Both the position numbers and the translations under genes were made by a program. The notes below the pieces were generated by a model. It ran no database searches. It was given only the letters and a program-made list of their open reading frames with translations, and was not told the DNA's origin. From Rhopalosiphum padi (Eukaryota > Arthropoda > Insecta > Hemiptera > Aphididae), in the NCBI RefSeq assembly GCF_020882245.1, contig NC_083598.1:73041714-73105713 (forward strand): 64,000 bases of DNA, given 5' to 3'. Positions 36,939 through 49,046 of the stretch are shown here, piece after piece (the first letter of the stretch is position 1; every line of letters begins with the position of its first letter).

Positions 36939-37989
36939 CGGATGAGTGTTGTTTTCGGATGAGGATTTTTAAATAATTATGCGATAAAAACTTATTACGT
37001 TTGTAATATTATTATTTCGTGTACATACACGAAATAAATAATATAGCTATAACCATTTCCTCGACATTTTTATCGTTTTGACAAAAAATAGACTGTGTAA
37101 AGAAATATAAAAAATAGCGTAAACACTATATAAACACATGTTATTATTTTGTGCTCATTTTTCACATAAAATTATTGTATTATTTTATATAATACATTTA
37201 ATTCATTTATGGCTTATTGAATTCTTAAGTATGTTTTAAGACTATATTTTTTTTTATATATTTTTGTTATACAAAATAATATATTACATTATTTTCATAA
37301 TTAGATTTTAGGAGCATTCTACAAGTTTCTTTTTTCAAATGAAAACTGCTATTTAAGTAGGTAGTTTTTTTTCGAAACTATTTACGTAAGTATCTAAACT
37401 TTAAAGTGAATATCTGGAAAAATAATAAAATGTATTAGCTATCAAAAACATAAATAAATAAATAAACAGTTTATTTGGAAGCCACATAATGTCTTGAAAT
37501 TGTTTGTTAAGAACCTTTTTTCTTGAGTAAGAACTTCTATGGCTAAAAGCCTAGTTAAGAAGCCAAATTGTCACCATAAAAAATATAAAATTTGAATAAG
37601 TATTTTACAGATATAAAATTACTCTAAAAAATATAGTCAAAATATATTTTTGTTGGGTAAACTACTTAAAATATTTTATTTTAGTTATTTACGTGGTGCT
37701 TAAAAACAATGATAATTTATTATTGGTTGTTGTTTATTAAAATGTATCGGCACACGTTGGTATATACTGGTATAAATGATTTAGTTCGTAGTTCATATAT
37801 TCAAGAAAATATAGGTACATTTTTAAATTTTGTTATTACATTGACATAATGACGTATATCTGTACATAAATCTGATTTATGACTAACGGATTATTAAAGA
37901 AAAACTAATTGGTATTGTGACTTGTGAGTAATATGCATGATTATTTCCCACCCGGGATATAAACAAAAATAAAAAAGATGTTATGGATG
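36939..37989. other. AT-rich intergenic region
   Basis: AT-rich spacer, with A and T runs and no supported frame. I see nothing further in it. Confidence 0.5.
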
Positions 37990-38139
37990 CAGTGAGTGGC
38001 GTGCTCAGGAATTTTCAACGGGGGGGGGGGGATGTTAAAAGTAATAATACATTTAAATGGATTGTGGTGATAATTGATAATATCTAATAAGTTGTTTTCT
38101 GGAAGTCAGCAAAAATGAGTCACCCCCGGCACATCACTG
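37990..38139. mobile_element. hAT-like MITE
   Basis: The left end CAGTGAGTGGCGTGCTC and the reverse complement of the right end, CAGTGATGTGCCGGGGG, form imperfect terminal repeats bounding 150 bases with a run of 11 or more G. The flanking octamers (TATGGATG and TATGTTAT) agree only in the first half, so the target duplication is weak. A related partial copy is at 35379. Confidence 0.5.
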
Positions 38140-38308
38140 TATGTTATACTAATTTAAAACAGTTAAGCGAATGGGTACCACTATGCTATAATATATACGA
38201 TTTCTAATTTTCATATTGGTTCAGCATACAACCCATAGATAGTAGATACACATGACACAGCCACCTATTTTCAGGTCAGGAGCAGTCGCTCTTAGTATTC
38301 TTATAACA

Positions 38309-38567
38309 AGCTGCCTCCACTTATGATACACACACGTTTTACTTGCATATTAACCATGTCCAATGTCCATACACAGCTCTTTGGTGACATTGGGACCATA
38401 CCGAATAGTAAAGCATGCCATTTAAAATGCGTATTTTTTTGATCCACGCTAGTACTGAGCCTTGAAGGTAGAGCTCCTAAATTTGAATTATAGCCTATAG
38501 CTAGGGACATCTGCATGATATTGAATTCTATGCATTCGTTGTAGGTTCATTACTCTGGATCATTGAT
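38309..38567 (-). pseudogene. Truncated ADHFE1 pseudogene (N-terminal part)
   Basis: This aligns along its length to about 1575-1828, the first 75-80 codons of the intact ADHFE1 gene. Examples are LDMVNMQVKRVC against MDMVNMQAKRVC, and SNLGALPSRLSTSVDQK, which is identical. It carries frame-changing indels (for example in the region matching CSTIRYGPGV and at the LDMV repeat) and extra bases around 38490-38505. The equivalent of the start codon is altered. Nothing matching the remaining 80 percent of the gene follows, and no poly(A) tract is present. It is on the same strand as the intact gene, about 36.5 kb away. It is non-functional as an enzyme. Confidence 0.85.
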
Positions 38568-39785
38568 GAATTTTTTCAAAATAGTTTGACAGTACTAACA
38601 AGTATTTATAGTAAATCTAATTTAATTTATATTTTTTAACTTACGACTTGAAATTAATATAGTTAATGATTAATTTTTATATTAATTATTTATTAATTAT
38701 TTTGCATTTGTAGGTACGATAATTTTTGATCTAAAAATTCAATAGGTATTGACTATATTACATATACGTAACATAATTTTCGGATGATAGGGGTCACTAG
38801 GTCAGCATTTTTTTCATACTTCGTTTGAATTTTGATTTAGCATTGTTCGGCCATAAATTTACAACTATGTGACGATTATAATTTCTTGAATTATTTAGTT
38901 TTGTTAAAAAATAAAAAAACAACGTACCTAGTTGTAAAATAGTACACGCCACACAGTGACTTTGAATTTATTTTTTCCGTGTCTCTAAAAATAATTTCTG
39001 CATCGCATTATTCAATCCCATAAAACAATACATGTTCAGTTTAATGTATAACATAAAATCAGTTTTTTTTTAATCAGTTTTACCTTGTTTAACAACTACA
39101 TATAGTTATCCAAAATAACTCAATAGGTAGGTATTTCATATTTTTATTGTAGGTATGTACTTTAATATAGACACTAATTTAGTTATTTTATGAATTTATA
39201 ACATTTTTAAAGAGCTTTATGAATTGGAATTTAATAACGATAGCACATTATCGGTAAACAAACCATTTTACAATGAAAAAGACAATACATTTCATCAATT
39301 TTTATTCGTGAACCGTAAACAACAAAAAAATGGTGATTAAATATAACAAACAAATTTATTAATATATAGGTATTAGGTACTATATAATTACAGAAAATTT
39401 GTAACTAGAAATTATTTATTATGTTAGGGGGATTATTTTTAAATTATATAACAATGTACATATTACATATATCATGTATGTGTATAATATGATGTGCGTC
39501 TGAATATCCTTTAATAATATAATAGTAAATGTCATGCCTAGGCCTTTATAGAAGTATAATACATATTATACAATTTAATATACACAATATGCACAATCCA
39601 CAAAAGCTATATATTATAATATTTTGTACATAGGATAAAATTGTTAATATAAGATACTTACTATAATATATAAGTAGTAGGTATTAGGTATACACAAATA
39701 TAGTTTTATTTTAGAACGTGGGACATTTGGACATGGGTGATGGGTTTATTTTTTACCACGCATAGTGTATCCCGCATATGGTGCC
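38568..39785. other. AT-rich intergenic region
   Basis: AT-rich spacer with no recognised gene, RNA or complete mobile element. Confidence 0.5.
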
Positions 39786-40600
39786 TGTGCCTAACAAGTG
39801 GCGCAACTTCCGGTGAGATTAGGAATGTCAATCACTAGGGTCCCCGTATTTACTTACTTTAATGGGAACTGGCTCAATCAATAACACTTGAATGTTTTGA
39901 CTGTAAAAAAAAAAAATTATAATGAGTTTTTATACGATGTAAAAAAAAAAGAAGGAAGAGGTCTAGGGGCACCCGTAAGTAAATGTATTTTAAAATGGAA
40001 AAAATGTAATTAAATAAAAAATTTTGTTGTACCTACCTAGTTTATAGAGACTGCTGTCTATTCTGATTTTTAAACTCGATAAATGATTAACTGTATCAAA
40101 TTCATTAATGAAATATTATTCAGAGGTCACTTGGGGATAACTGGCAAAATTATAAAAAATGTATATAAAATAAATTAACTTGAGTACCTAAATAAAAAAA
40201 AAATGGTGAGAGGTAGACGGGCGCCTAGAGGCAAAAGCCTTTTAAGCGTATAACAACAAATTAAATTAACTATAAAAGTATGTTGTAATGGAAGCCCGAG
40301 ATTATAATTTTTCAGATTTCTAAACCTAATAAATTAATAACTATTAATTTAATCGATGAAACTCAAATTAATTCAGATGTCACTCAGGAATCGCTTGCAA
40401 AATTTGCAATGTTTAAATAATTATCATAATTTTTTATGTATAAAATATTAATTTATTTAATAAGGTGTATAAAAACAAAAAAAAAGTAAGGGGAATAATT
40501 CGGGTGACAATTGGCAAATGCATTTTAAGAAAAAAAAATTAAATAAATAACTGTACTAGCTGCAGGAGTCGGAGATTGTAATCTAATAGGTACAATTTTA
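39786..40600. repeat. Degenerate tandem repeat, about three units of 250-285 bp
   Basis: Landmarks recur at regular spacing. GTAAATGTATTTTAAAATGG (near 39977), GGCAAAAGCCTTTTAAGCG (near 40231) and GGCAAATGCATTTTAAG (near 40512) form one series. CACTTGGGGATAACTGGCAA (40129) and CACTCAGGAATCGCTTGCAA (40381) form another. Each unit also has an A-run followed by an AGG- or GGGG-containing block. The units are diverged, so the array is old. No coding potential is seen. Confidence 0.6.
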
Positions 40601-43539
40601 ATCTATTGATATTTTGTGAGTTCATATGTTATTGAAGTAACATGTTCTGATAGTGTTTCTCCATTTAATAAATGGTAATAAATATTGAGATTCACTGCTA
40701 GTATAATGATGATATCAAACATTAAGTTAATACAGTTTTAAGGCATCAATTCGTTTTTTATCCACTAAGATGTTGAATAAAGAACGTAGTGCTCGTAGTT
40801 ATTTTAATGTTTGTTTTTCATTTGAGCTTTGATACTATTCTTGATTAGTCATATTTAATACATACATTTAACACCCAAGGAATAAAATCTGAATTCATCA
40901 TTATTCATTAGTATTTTTTACCGAAAAAAAAAGGTTAGAATAAAGCTATATACATTTATTTGTGTGCTTGAAGTTTACAAATGTTAATAATACTAGTTTA
41001 ACTTATAATTACGATAAATTCTAATGATTTTCTTTAGTCTGTTATTTTTAAGAAATATTAAAAAAAACAAAATTGAAACATTGCATTATTACTTAATAAT
41101 TAAATAAAATATATAAAATGGAAATTTCAAACTACAAAATAATATAATATATATATATATATAAGAATATAATATACTCGTAATGTAAAATCCACATTAT
41201 TAAATATTTTTAAACTTACGTATTGTTTTACTCCTATAATCTTTAGTATTTTAAGACAATACAATAATACGCATCAATAAAAAAAAATAGAGGTTGCATT
41301 TAGTAAAAACAATTAATTTTTTATAAAAAAATAGTCAATTATTATAGTCGTTAAATAATTACCTAGTAGAAGATACGTTTTATAGCATAGCGAAGAACTT
41401 ACAATAAAATCAAGATAACGTTTACGACTATCATAACAAAACATGTGTATAGTTACGCTAATGTATACACACATATTGTAATTTCAAGCTATAAGGGGTA
41501 ATAAAATTAAAACTTTGAATTTATATTTGTTCAAGCAGAGCTGCACAAGTGAATAAATCGAAATTTGTATCGTAAATATTATGCAAAATAACAATTAAAT
41601 TTTATAAATCACAACAATTGACGCAAATACGCAATAGTTTTTTCCGTGTATTTGTTTTATGTTTACCAAATGAACGCGTCACTTCATATTCATTGTTTTA
41701 TGTGTATATTTGATTTTGATTGTACATTTCCATTATAGAATTTATAATCTAATAAAAACGTTGAGACAATTAATGATTCAACAATTCATATTATTATTTT
41801 AAGATCGAAAGTGTTCTCGTATAATAATTATAATATGCAAAACAGATTATTTTATTGATTTCCTTTGTTTGACGATAATATAGTTTTATTTCTTTAAGGG
41901 ATAAGTTTTTTGACATTTTTTTTAAAAAATATGAAAAACCATTACATTTATGCAATTACGTTACACAACAAAAGTGTTTTGCGTGAACCCAAAATTTTTA
42001 ATGCATAATTACAATAAAAATTAACCAGGATTAAAATTTTGAAATTGTACTGGTGAACAAATTATTTCTCATGCAAAAGAAAATCCACCAATATAAGAAA
42101 CCTGTGAAGAAGGTTAACATAAACAAATACCCAATCGTCCCAATCCCATAATGGTCAAACACGCATACTGAAAGAATATCACAAGTATAGGGAAGAACTT
42201 CAAAAATTCAGAACACCTAACATATTATTTGTGGTAAAATGACCAAACCCATAAAACAGCTAAAACATTAAAATATTATAAAAAAAAACAAGTATTAAGT
42301 AAAAATTGTAAAAATATAATGGATTATGAAGTCTGCATTGTATTTAATTATATTTGAATACATTAGTATTATATATAATATATTTATATAAAATAACTAT
42401 GTTTCTGTTATTAAATATATCCACCGTATTAATTATATAATTGAACTTATTTTTTATTGCTTATTTTTTAACACAATAAACCAAATAAATATTTTGTTTA
42501 CTATGAATGAAATGTAGGTACTCTGTAAAAACTACTTATGAATGTGGTTTTAATAAGAATATAATATTTTGTATGTGGATTGTTGTTATTTAAATTTAAA
42601 AAAGATTTATTCAAAATATATTTTAATAGAAGTCCAAAGATTCATTGCTCGAATTTTGAATTAAGATTCAATTGAGTTTAAGATTTCAATGTCTTACATA
42701 TACACAAAAAAAATTTTTTAGAATTTACCAACGGAGAAAACTTCTGTTCAACGGGAGACATATTAATCTCAGTTTGGTATACTTTTGACGTTTTCACTAG
42801 ACCATATAATATAATCTAAGTTTTAAACGCCATTGTAAGGCACACCGCACACATACACAAACATCCATAATATATCTATTAAATATATAGGATATGTTAT
42901 ATATAATACATGTATAATGTATATAAATAAATATATAGATATTAGCTTTATAGATATATTGTATAATATATACATGTGGTTTAACAATACAATGGCGGAA
43001 AACTGTCAAGTGCAGACCACTTATTTAACTTGATTCAAAAAGTGTCAAAAATGTATAGTTGACTGCGTGTGTACACGATATCAAACTGCGATTATCGCAC
43101 ACATATATTATGATTTAGTTCGTTTGCTGCGTATTCAAGTGCAACAATTAAAAATTCAATATTATGTTTACGTATATAAGTTTTATTTACAGAGTGTAAC
43201 AGAAAGAACTGACAAAAATAAAATGATCTCATTGTACTTAATAACTTTTATTCTTTTAAATTTAAAAAAATTTAAATAAATGAGTATTTAAGTTAATTAT
43301 ATAAGTATTTAAAATAAAAATTACTAAATAATATTAAAAACAAAGGTTGGACAATTAAAATTTATATTTGTCAGAATGTTTAGTATACTCAGCCATTATT
43401 TATAAGGATTAATTATAATTTATTAATATTACTTTTGGTAAATTGTTTTTTTTTTTTAGGATGGTGGTGTAATTCAAAATAACTGACTCAACATTTATTG
43501 AAAATTTTATTTTACCTATGTATATTATATGTCGATAAA
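40601..43539. other. AT-rich intergenic region
   Basis: AT-rich spacer without recognised genes. A TA-rich simple tract lies at 41143-41163. A terminus-like ACAGAGTGTAACAG occurs at about 43191, just before the repeat-like region. Confidence 0.45.
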
Positions 43540-44475
43540 TTTCAGTTACAAAAAATTAATGAAATTGATAGAGAATACATCGATATGTTTCGAAAAAGAT
43601 ATTTCAATTCACTAAAATTTGAACTTTAAAACGCTTATAAAATATTAATTCAATTTATTTTTAAAATACTTTAAAAAACCATTTATGAAGAATCGTGTAT
43701 TAAAAGTTTCATGATTTTTGATTGAAAAAATTGTGAATAACATGAAAAAAGATTTGAAAAATTTCAAATATCTATAATGTTATAATTATAAATAGCTTGA
43801 AATTAGTCTAATTAATATTTTTAATATTTTAGTGTCAATTTAAGTTATAATGGATTGTTTTAAGTTTATACGATTAATATTAATTGTGAATAATAAAATT
43901 ACAAAATTAATTTTAAGAGAAATCGTTATATGTATAATACCTACTAAAATACGTTTAAATAAAATGTGCAATTTTATTAAAATTTGAACTTTAAATTAAA
44001 CGTTTATAAAAATATCGCCACATTGGTATAGCCTTAGCAGTTTTCCGATATATTTTTAAATTAAATTAAAAATGAGGAATGTTGTATTAAATATCAACAT
44101 AAAAAAAATAAGTAGAACATTTTAATTTTAAACGCCATTAAATATCTTAAAAAAAGACAAAATATTTTGTAAACTACCTATGTATTTAGAATTTTCAAAT
44201 ATTATTATCCAGTTATTTATTTTGTAATTAAAAAAATGCCTTATGTTTATGCCCTAAATGTTTAATAGCCGGTTTTCGTAAATATTCCCATTTTTGAGAT
44301 TTTATTTTGTTTTTTATTTTTCCTTGATCTAATTTGGTATCAGGCAATATCAGCAACCACCCCTCACATGAGAGTTATCATTTTTTCTGATATGACAAAT
44401 ATTTTCGTGCACAAAAAAAAATACATAATTGTAAAGCCAATACATTCATTGCTCCACTTTGTATCACTAGTGTAC
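43540..44475 (+). repeat. Degraded copy of the dispersed repeat family
   Basis: Several blocks (AAATTTGAACTTTAAAACGCTTATAA at 43615-43640, repeated as AATTTGAACTTTAAATTAAACG near 43980) recall the GAACTTTAAATGCTTATAAA block of the 59765-60731 repeat. The end (TTCTGATATGACAAA... ATTCATTGCTCCACTTTG) recalls the family terminus at 27990. Similarity is patchy. Confidence 0.35.
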
Positions 44476-47388
44476 CTTAGTATCGCTTTTAAAAAGATAT
44501 CGAGGAAAATGAAAACGTGAACGTGAATTAAAAAAATGATCAATACAAATGTTTGAATTGGTTCCCATACCTGAAAGTAGGCAATATTGTTGATGACTTT
44601 ACTTTCTACCAAAAATTCTGGTAGAATTTTTATTTACATCAAAACATTCATCATGTTGATGCCAATCGTTTGTCGGAAAACTAAGAATTTCATTCACCTT
44701 CTAAAATATTTTTTTTTATAAGTTGAAAAAAGATACACAAACAGTATACATATGTATTTTGTAAACGTATACCATATTATTATTATTTTTCAATTACCTA
44801 TTTCAATGTTCACTTCGTATTTCACTTATATAATACATAGGTTAGACTATTATTATTAGTACGTATTGGTGAATACGTATAATATAGCTTATTGTTTATA
44901 CTTGTACATATGGATTGATTAGCAACACAAACGCGCGAAACAGTTGTCGATTTCTACCCGGGAATCAATTCTGTAATTGGGAACCAAATCATAAGCGTCC
45001 TTTACACCAATATACATCAAGTGGTCCCACAACGGGAGTATGGTTATAACTACGTCTGGTCGTATATTACGAACGATCTCTAAGTTCTTACCGCAATACT
45101 GTCACAGGGGACCACCAGAAGGATAATAACATTATCCGTTCGTGTATTATACGGTGTCGAGAGTGAGTAAAATGTACAAACGAGATAAAACTTTCACGCA
45201 CAATAATTACTGCAACCGATGTTACAGCGGATTACTTTTTCGCCAACACAGATGCATGCATAATATCATTACAGGACACGAGGCGTGACGATGACTACGA
45301 CTTAAAAAACAAATTATCCAAAACGATACTTTTTTACAACTGTGTGCACAATAATTCAAACACGGTACAGTTATTGTGCATTACAGCAGTATTCGACGCA
45401 GATTATATTTTCGGGAAGGAAACTGGAAATCGACCGGTAAAATCTCAAGGAGTGAGTTTGGAAAGTCGATGAGGTAACATAATACGGAACAGTAAAAGGT
45501 CACATTGTAAGACGCACGAGAGTGGCAATAAAATTACCCGAACATGCAGGGAATTCTACGATTTGGGTGACCAAAGGCATTATTTCAAGAGAATGGCCTG
45601 CAGTCCGTGTCCACTGTCTAAGGCAAAACCCAAAAATATTTTTTATAATTCTTCGATTATTCCGAGGAAAAAAATTATTTTTTTAGCGTATAATATTATT
45701 ACGGCCGTTTTAAACAATGTTTATTAATATAATAGTTTGTTAGTATATTCACTGATTGTATTTTTTAATGACACAGTGAAATGCGTAATAATGTTATTTA
45801 TTGTAAATATATAGGCTCTTGAAGGTGTGACGCGCGATGCGAAGAAATTAGTTTCAGTGATGGTGTCTGCGTACGCACTAGGTGTTGTACGGGTGGATCG
45901 ATGGACGCAATACTATTATATTATGTGTTTTGACTACATAATGTTAAACAGAAAAATGGGTTCAAGTTTATTATCGATTAAAAATAAGTAAATTTTAGAT
46001 TGTTTGCTAGTCAATATATTGTTTATAATATAAGACAATAATGTGGCATGATAATTTTAAGAATATTTCAAAATTAAAATTTTATCTAATTATACGTATT
46101 ATACCGTAGATCATTCTTGTGTTAAAACTGTTTTTGATCGATTAAAATATCAAACATTTATTGGAGCATTAAATTTGAAAATAGTGTGAATTATAATAAG
46201 AAATAAAACTTAATTTCAAATCAATACGTTTGTCATTTCGCGTTAGTGTTTTTTAATTGAGAAGTGCATAATATACAACATTTTTATCTAGTAGATGTTT
46301 TGATTTTGTTAATAAATTACAGTTATTTAAGAATAACGAATACATATTAGGTTATGCAAGCATTTTATAAAAATGTAAGTAGTTAGGTATATATCGTCTA
46401 ATTATATTTGTTCAAACATTTTACTTAGCGTTTTCAATATTTCATGTATTAATTTTTATTTCATAAAAATACTAAAAATATAATTAATATGTAGATGCTA
46501 TGATATTTAACACATTTTTTTTTTATTAATATAACATTTTCCTTTGTGCTTGAGCTTATAAGTTACTTGTGTTTTTTTTTCAATGAATTATTTAAGCCTA
46601 TGTTTTTTGTTTTGGTCATATCTTGTCGTGATTTTACGGGGAAACTAATATTTAGTAAATACATTTTCTAAGAGAGCTATATTGGCTTTTGTAGGTCATC
46701 GACATCCGGGCCCTTTATTAATTACCCTCACGCCACGGGTAATAGGTTCCCGCACGAACGCCAATGGAACAGACAACTTCGTGTATAGAATAAACTATAA
46801 AGTCAATAGGGCCTTGGAACTTTGACCACCTTGCTGATCACCTTAGAAGAAAACTTTATGATTTATTACGTTAGAAACTGTATATAATAATATGTAGATC
46901 AATATGCGAAAATCGTTCATGATAAACTCAATATATTATAACTTATAACGAATAACACTCGCTTGCGAGTGAACGCGGGCCACCTCTCGTGTCCTCGTGA
47001 CCTACCTATGTATATTAATATATATATTTATGCAGTACAATCCGTTGTCTGTTGATAAATGTATATTCGAGCAAATTGGAATACTATTTTAATTTTTTGA
47101 TTTCAAACTGAATTTTATTCTTTTTACAGAAAAGCGTATGTATCGCATGCAATTGAGCCGTTTTAGTTGTACTTAGTAACAGTTGTACAGTAGTTGGCGG
47201 AGGTGAAAATGTCTTACTCATAATCCTATCGTAAGAAAATTAGTCTTAAATCCGTCACTGATATATATAAATGTTATAATATCTTGTAAAATGGTGTGTT
47301 GATAATCTTTACATTAAGAACATTATATTCCTGAAAATATCACACGGGTTTTATATACTTAGCACATAGTTCATATTAGGTATACATC
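44476..47388. other. Non-coding region with a unique CG-richer patch
   Basis: About 44925-45650 is richer in GC and free of repeats (for example ACGCGCGAAACAGTTGTCG, ACGAGGCGTGACGATGACTA), but no open frame is supported. It may be regulatory or part of a non-coding transcript. The remainder is AT-rich. A short hAT-like right end, CTTAAATCCGTCACTG, is at about 47247-47262. Confidence 0.4.
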
Positions 47389-47400
47389 TATAATATACCT

Positions 47401-47481
47401 TTTTTTTTTGGAATATCGAGGACCGGAGGAAGGACTGCTGTTGGCATTACTTTCCCTCCGGCCCCCATCGTTTATTGTATA
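47401..47481 (-). mobile_element. Short retroposed insertion (5'-truncated, poly(A)-tailed)
   Basis: Read on the minus strand, about 70 bases containing GGGGGCCGGAGGGAAAG and CCTTCCTCCGGTCCTCGATA end in a run of A at 47409-47401. TATAATATACCT occurs directly on both sides (47389-47400 and 47482-47493), a likely 12-bp target duplication. A-tail plus duplication is the mark of LINE-driven retroposition. The source family is unknown. The flank is TA-rich, which weakens the duplication somewhat. Confidence 0.55.
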
Positions 47482-48643
47482 TATAATATACCTAATGTAT
47501 AGGATATTTATATTTAAATACAATAACTTTTTTCTAATTAAGTTTTGAAATATGCAATTTGGAAAATTGTTATTACTTATATATTATAATATTAAGTACT
47601 CGACAATTGTTTATATTGGAAACTACAATATGTTATTATAGTTATTATAATATTTATAGAATTTTTTTTATTAGGTTAGATCAGTAGAGTTTCTTTGTGA
47701 TTAAGATGTAGATATAAAGCGATGATGACTGATGATTACAAACACTAATACATGAAATATCTTGTACGTTATTGGAGCTTAGGCTAGTTACGGTTGTGTA
47801 TCCATTGAAATAGGTTCTTTTTGGAGTGTTGGTCAGAGCATAATATGAATTTTAATGATCTTATAATAGTATTTCCTTATAATATATAAATATATACATA
47901 TATATATATATTTATGCATACTTATATAGTTACTATATAGTATACTTATATATAAAGTTATTATTGTAAACACAGTGTACGTGCGGTGATATACTAAAAT
48001 GAAGTGTATGTACATAATACCCTCGTTAATGTTAAAATTAATTTACCGTTTTGCGAGTGGGTTTAAGAATATTATTTTGACGTTGAAAAACGTCAATAAT
48101 TTTGCAGTATAAAGCAATTTTTAATTATTACATACTTCTACCCGTATAACTATCGAGCAAACTAACTAAAAAAGAAAAACACCAGTAAGTCGTTTTACTA
48201 GGTTTGAGTGTACCTCGTTATTGTATTTATGAAGAACCTTGTACAAACTATATGAAGTCTAGAAAATGCTAATATAAATATTTGATGGAATATTCAGGTT
48301 AATCAATTTATTTGACTTCATAAATTTAATTTTATAAGTAAATGTTTGAAATACTTAGAGGAGTAGAATGTCAAAGGGTACAATGCTCAAGTTACGATAT
48401 ATACTTATCTCATCTCCTTGCTGATTAAAAAACATTTTGAAAAAAAAATCGGTAAGTACTTAGTTTGAGTTATGTGAAAACGGTTTTTTTAAAAACATTA
48501 CAGGTAAAATTACTCAAGTCGACTTGGGCAATTAGTGCACAGAAAATAATGGATCACTCTGTATACAATATCATAATATAGTTTCTCTCGTTAGTCAATT
48601 TTCGACGCGAATACAACGAATAATGACCGAAACCATTTATATA

Positions 48644-48645
<2 letters not shown>

Positions 48646-48684
<39 letters not shown>

Positions 48685-48725
48685 GTTAGGTGTATAGTAT
48701 ATATATATATACGTTAGGTGTATAC
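48646..48725. repeat. TA microsatellite with duplicated CGTTAGGTGTATA unit
   Basis: About 18 TA units are followed by CGTTAGGTGTATA, another short TA run, and CGTTAGGTGTATA again. The flank was duplicated together with part of the microsatellite. Confidence 0.8.
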
Positions 48726-48920
48726 CTCGGTCCCTAAACTACCTATAATTGTACACGTCCGTCACTGCAGGCGCATCACGATGATCTCCTTCTCGTCCGG
48801 CTGTCACGTGCCATTTCATCAGTGCCATCATTTTTCATTTCGTCTGACGCCTCGCAAAATCCTTCTCACCACACGACCGTTGTTAAATGTTTTCGGATGA
48901 ATCGCCACTATGAAACATAA

Positions 48921-48949
48921 CAATAATAATAATAATAATAATAATAATT
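48921..48949. repeat. AAT trinucleotide microsatellite
   Basis: About nine tandem AAT units, directly visible. Confidence 0.85.
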
Positions 48950-49014
48950 TGATGTTCTTCCAATGATAGAATTCTCAATTCTATGAGTTATGTATTTTTT
49001 CCTCTGCTCGTATA

Positions 49015-49046
49015 CATCATGTCATCATGTCATCATGTCATCATAC
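49015..49046. repeat. 8-bp tandem repeat CATCATGT x4
   Basis: Three perfect CATCATGT units and a fourth with the last two bases changed. Confidence 0.9.

Noticed and set aside
48718..48900. Region near a TA repeat sharing TCATCCGAAAACA (minus strand) with the unknown ORF patch at 36611-36960
   Set aside because: The shared stretch is only about 13 bases and nothing else aligns, so it is probably chance.
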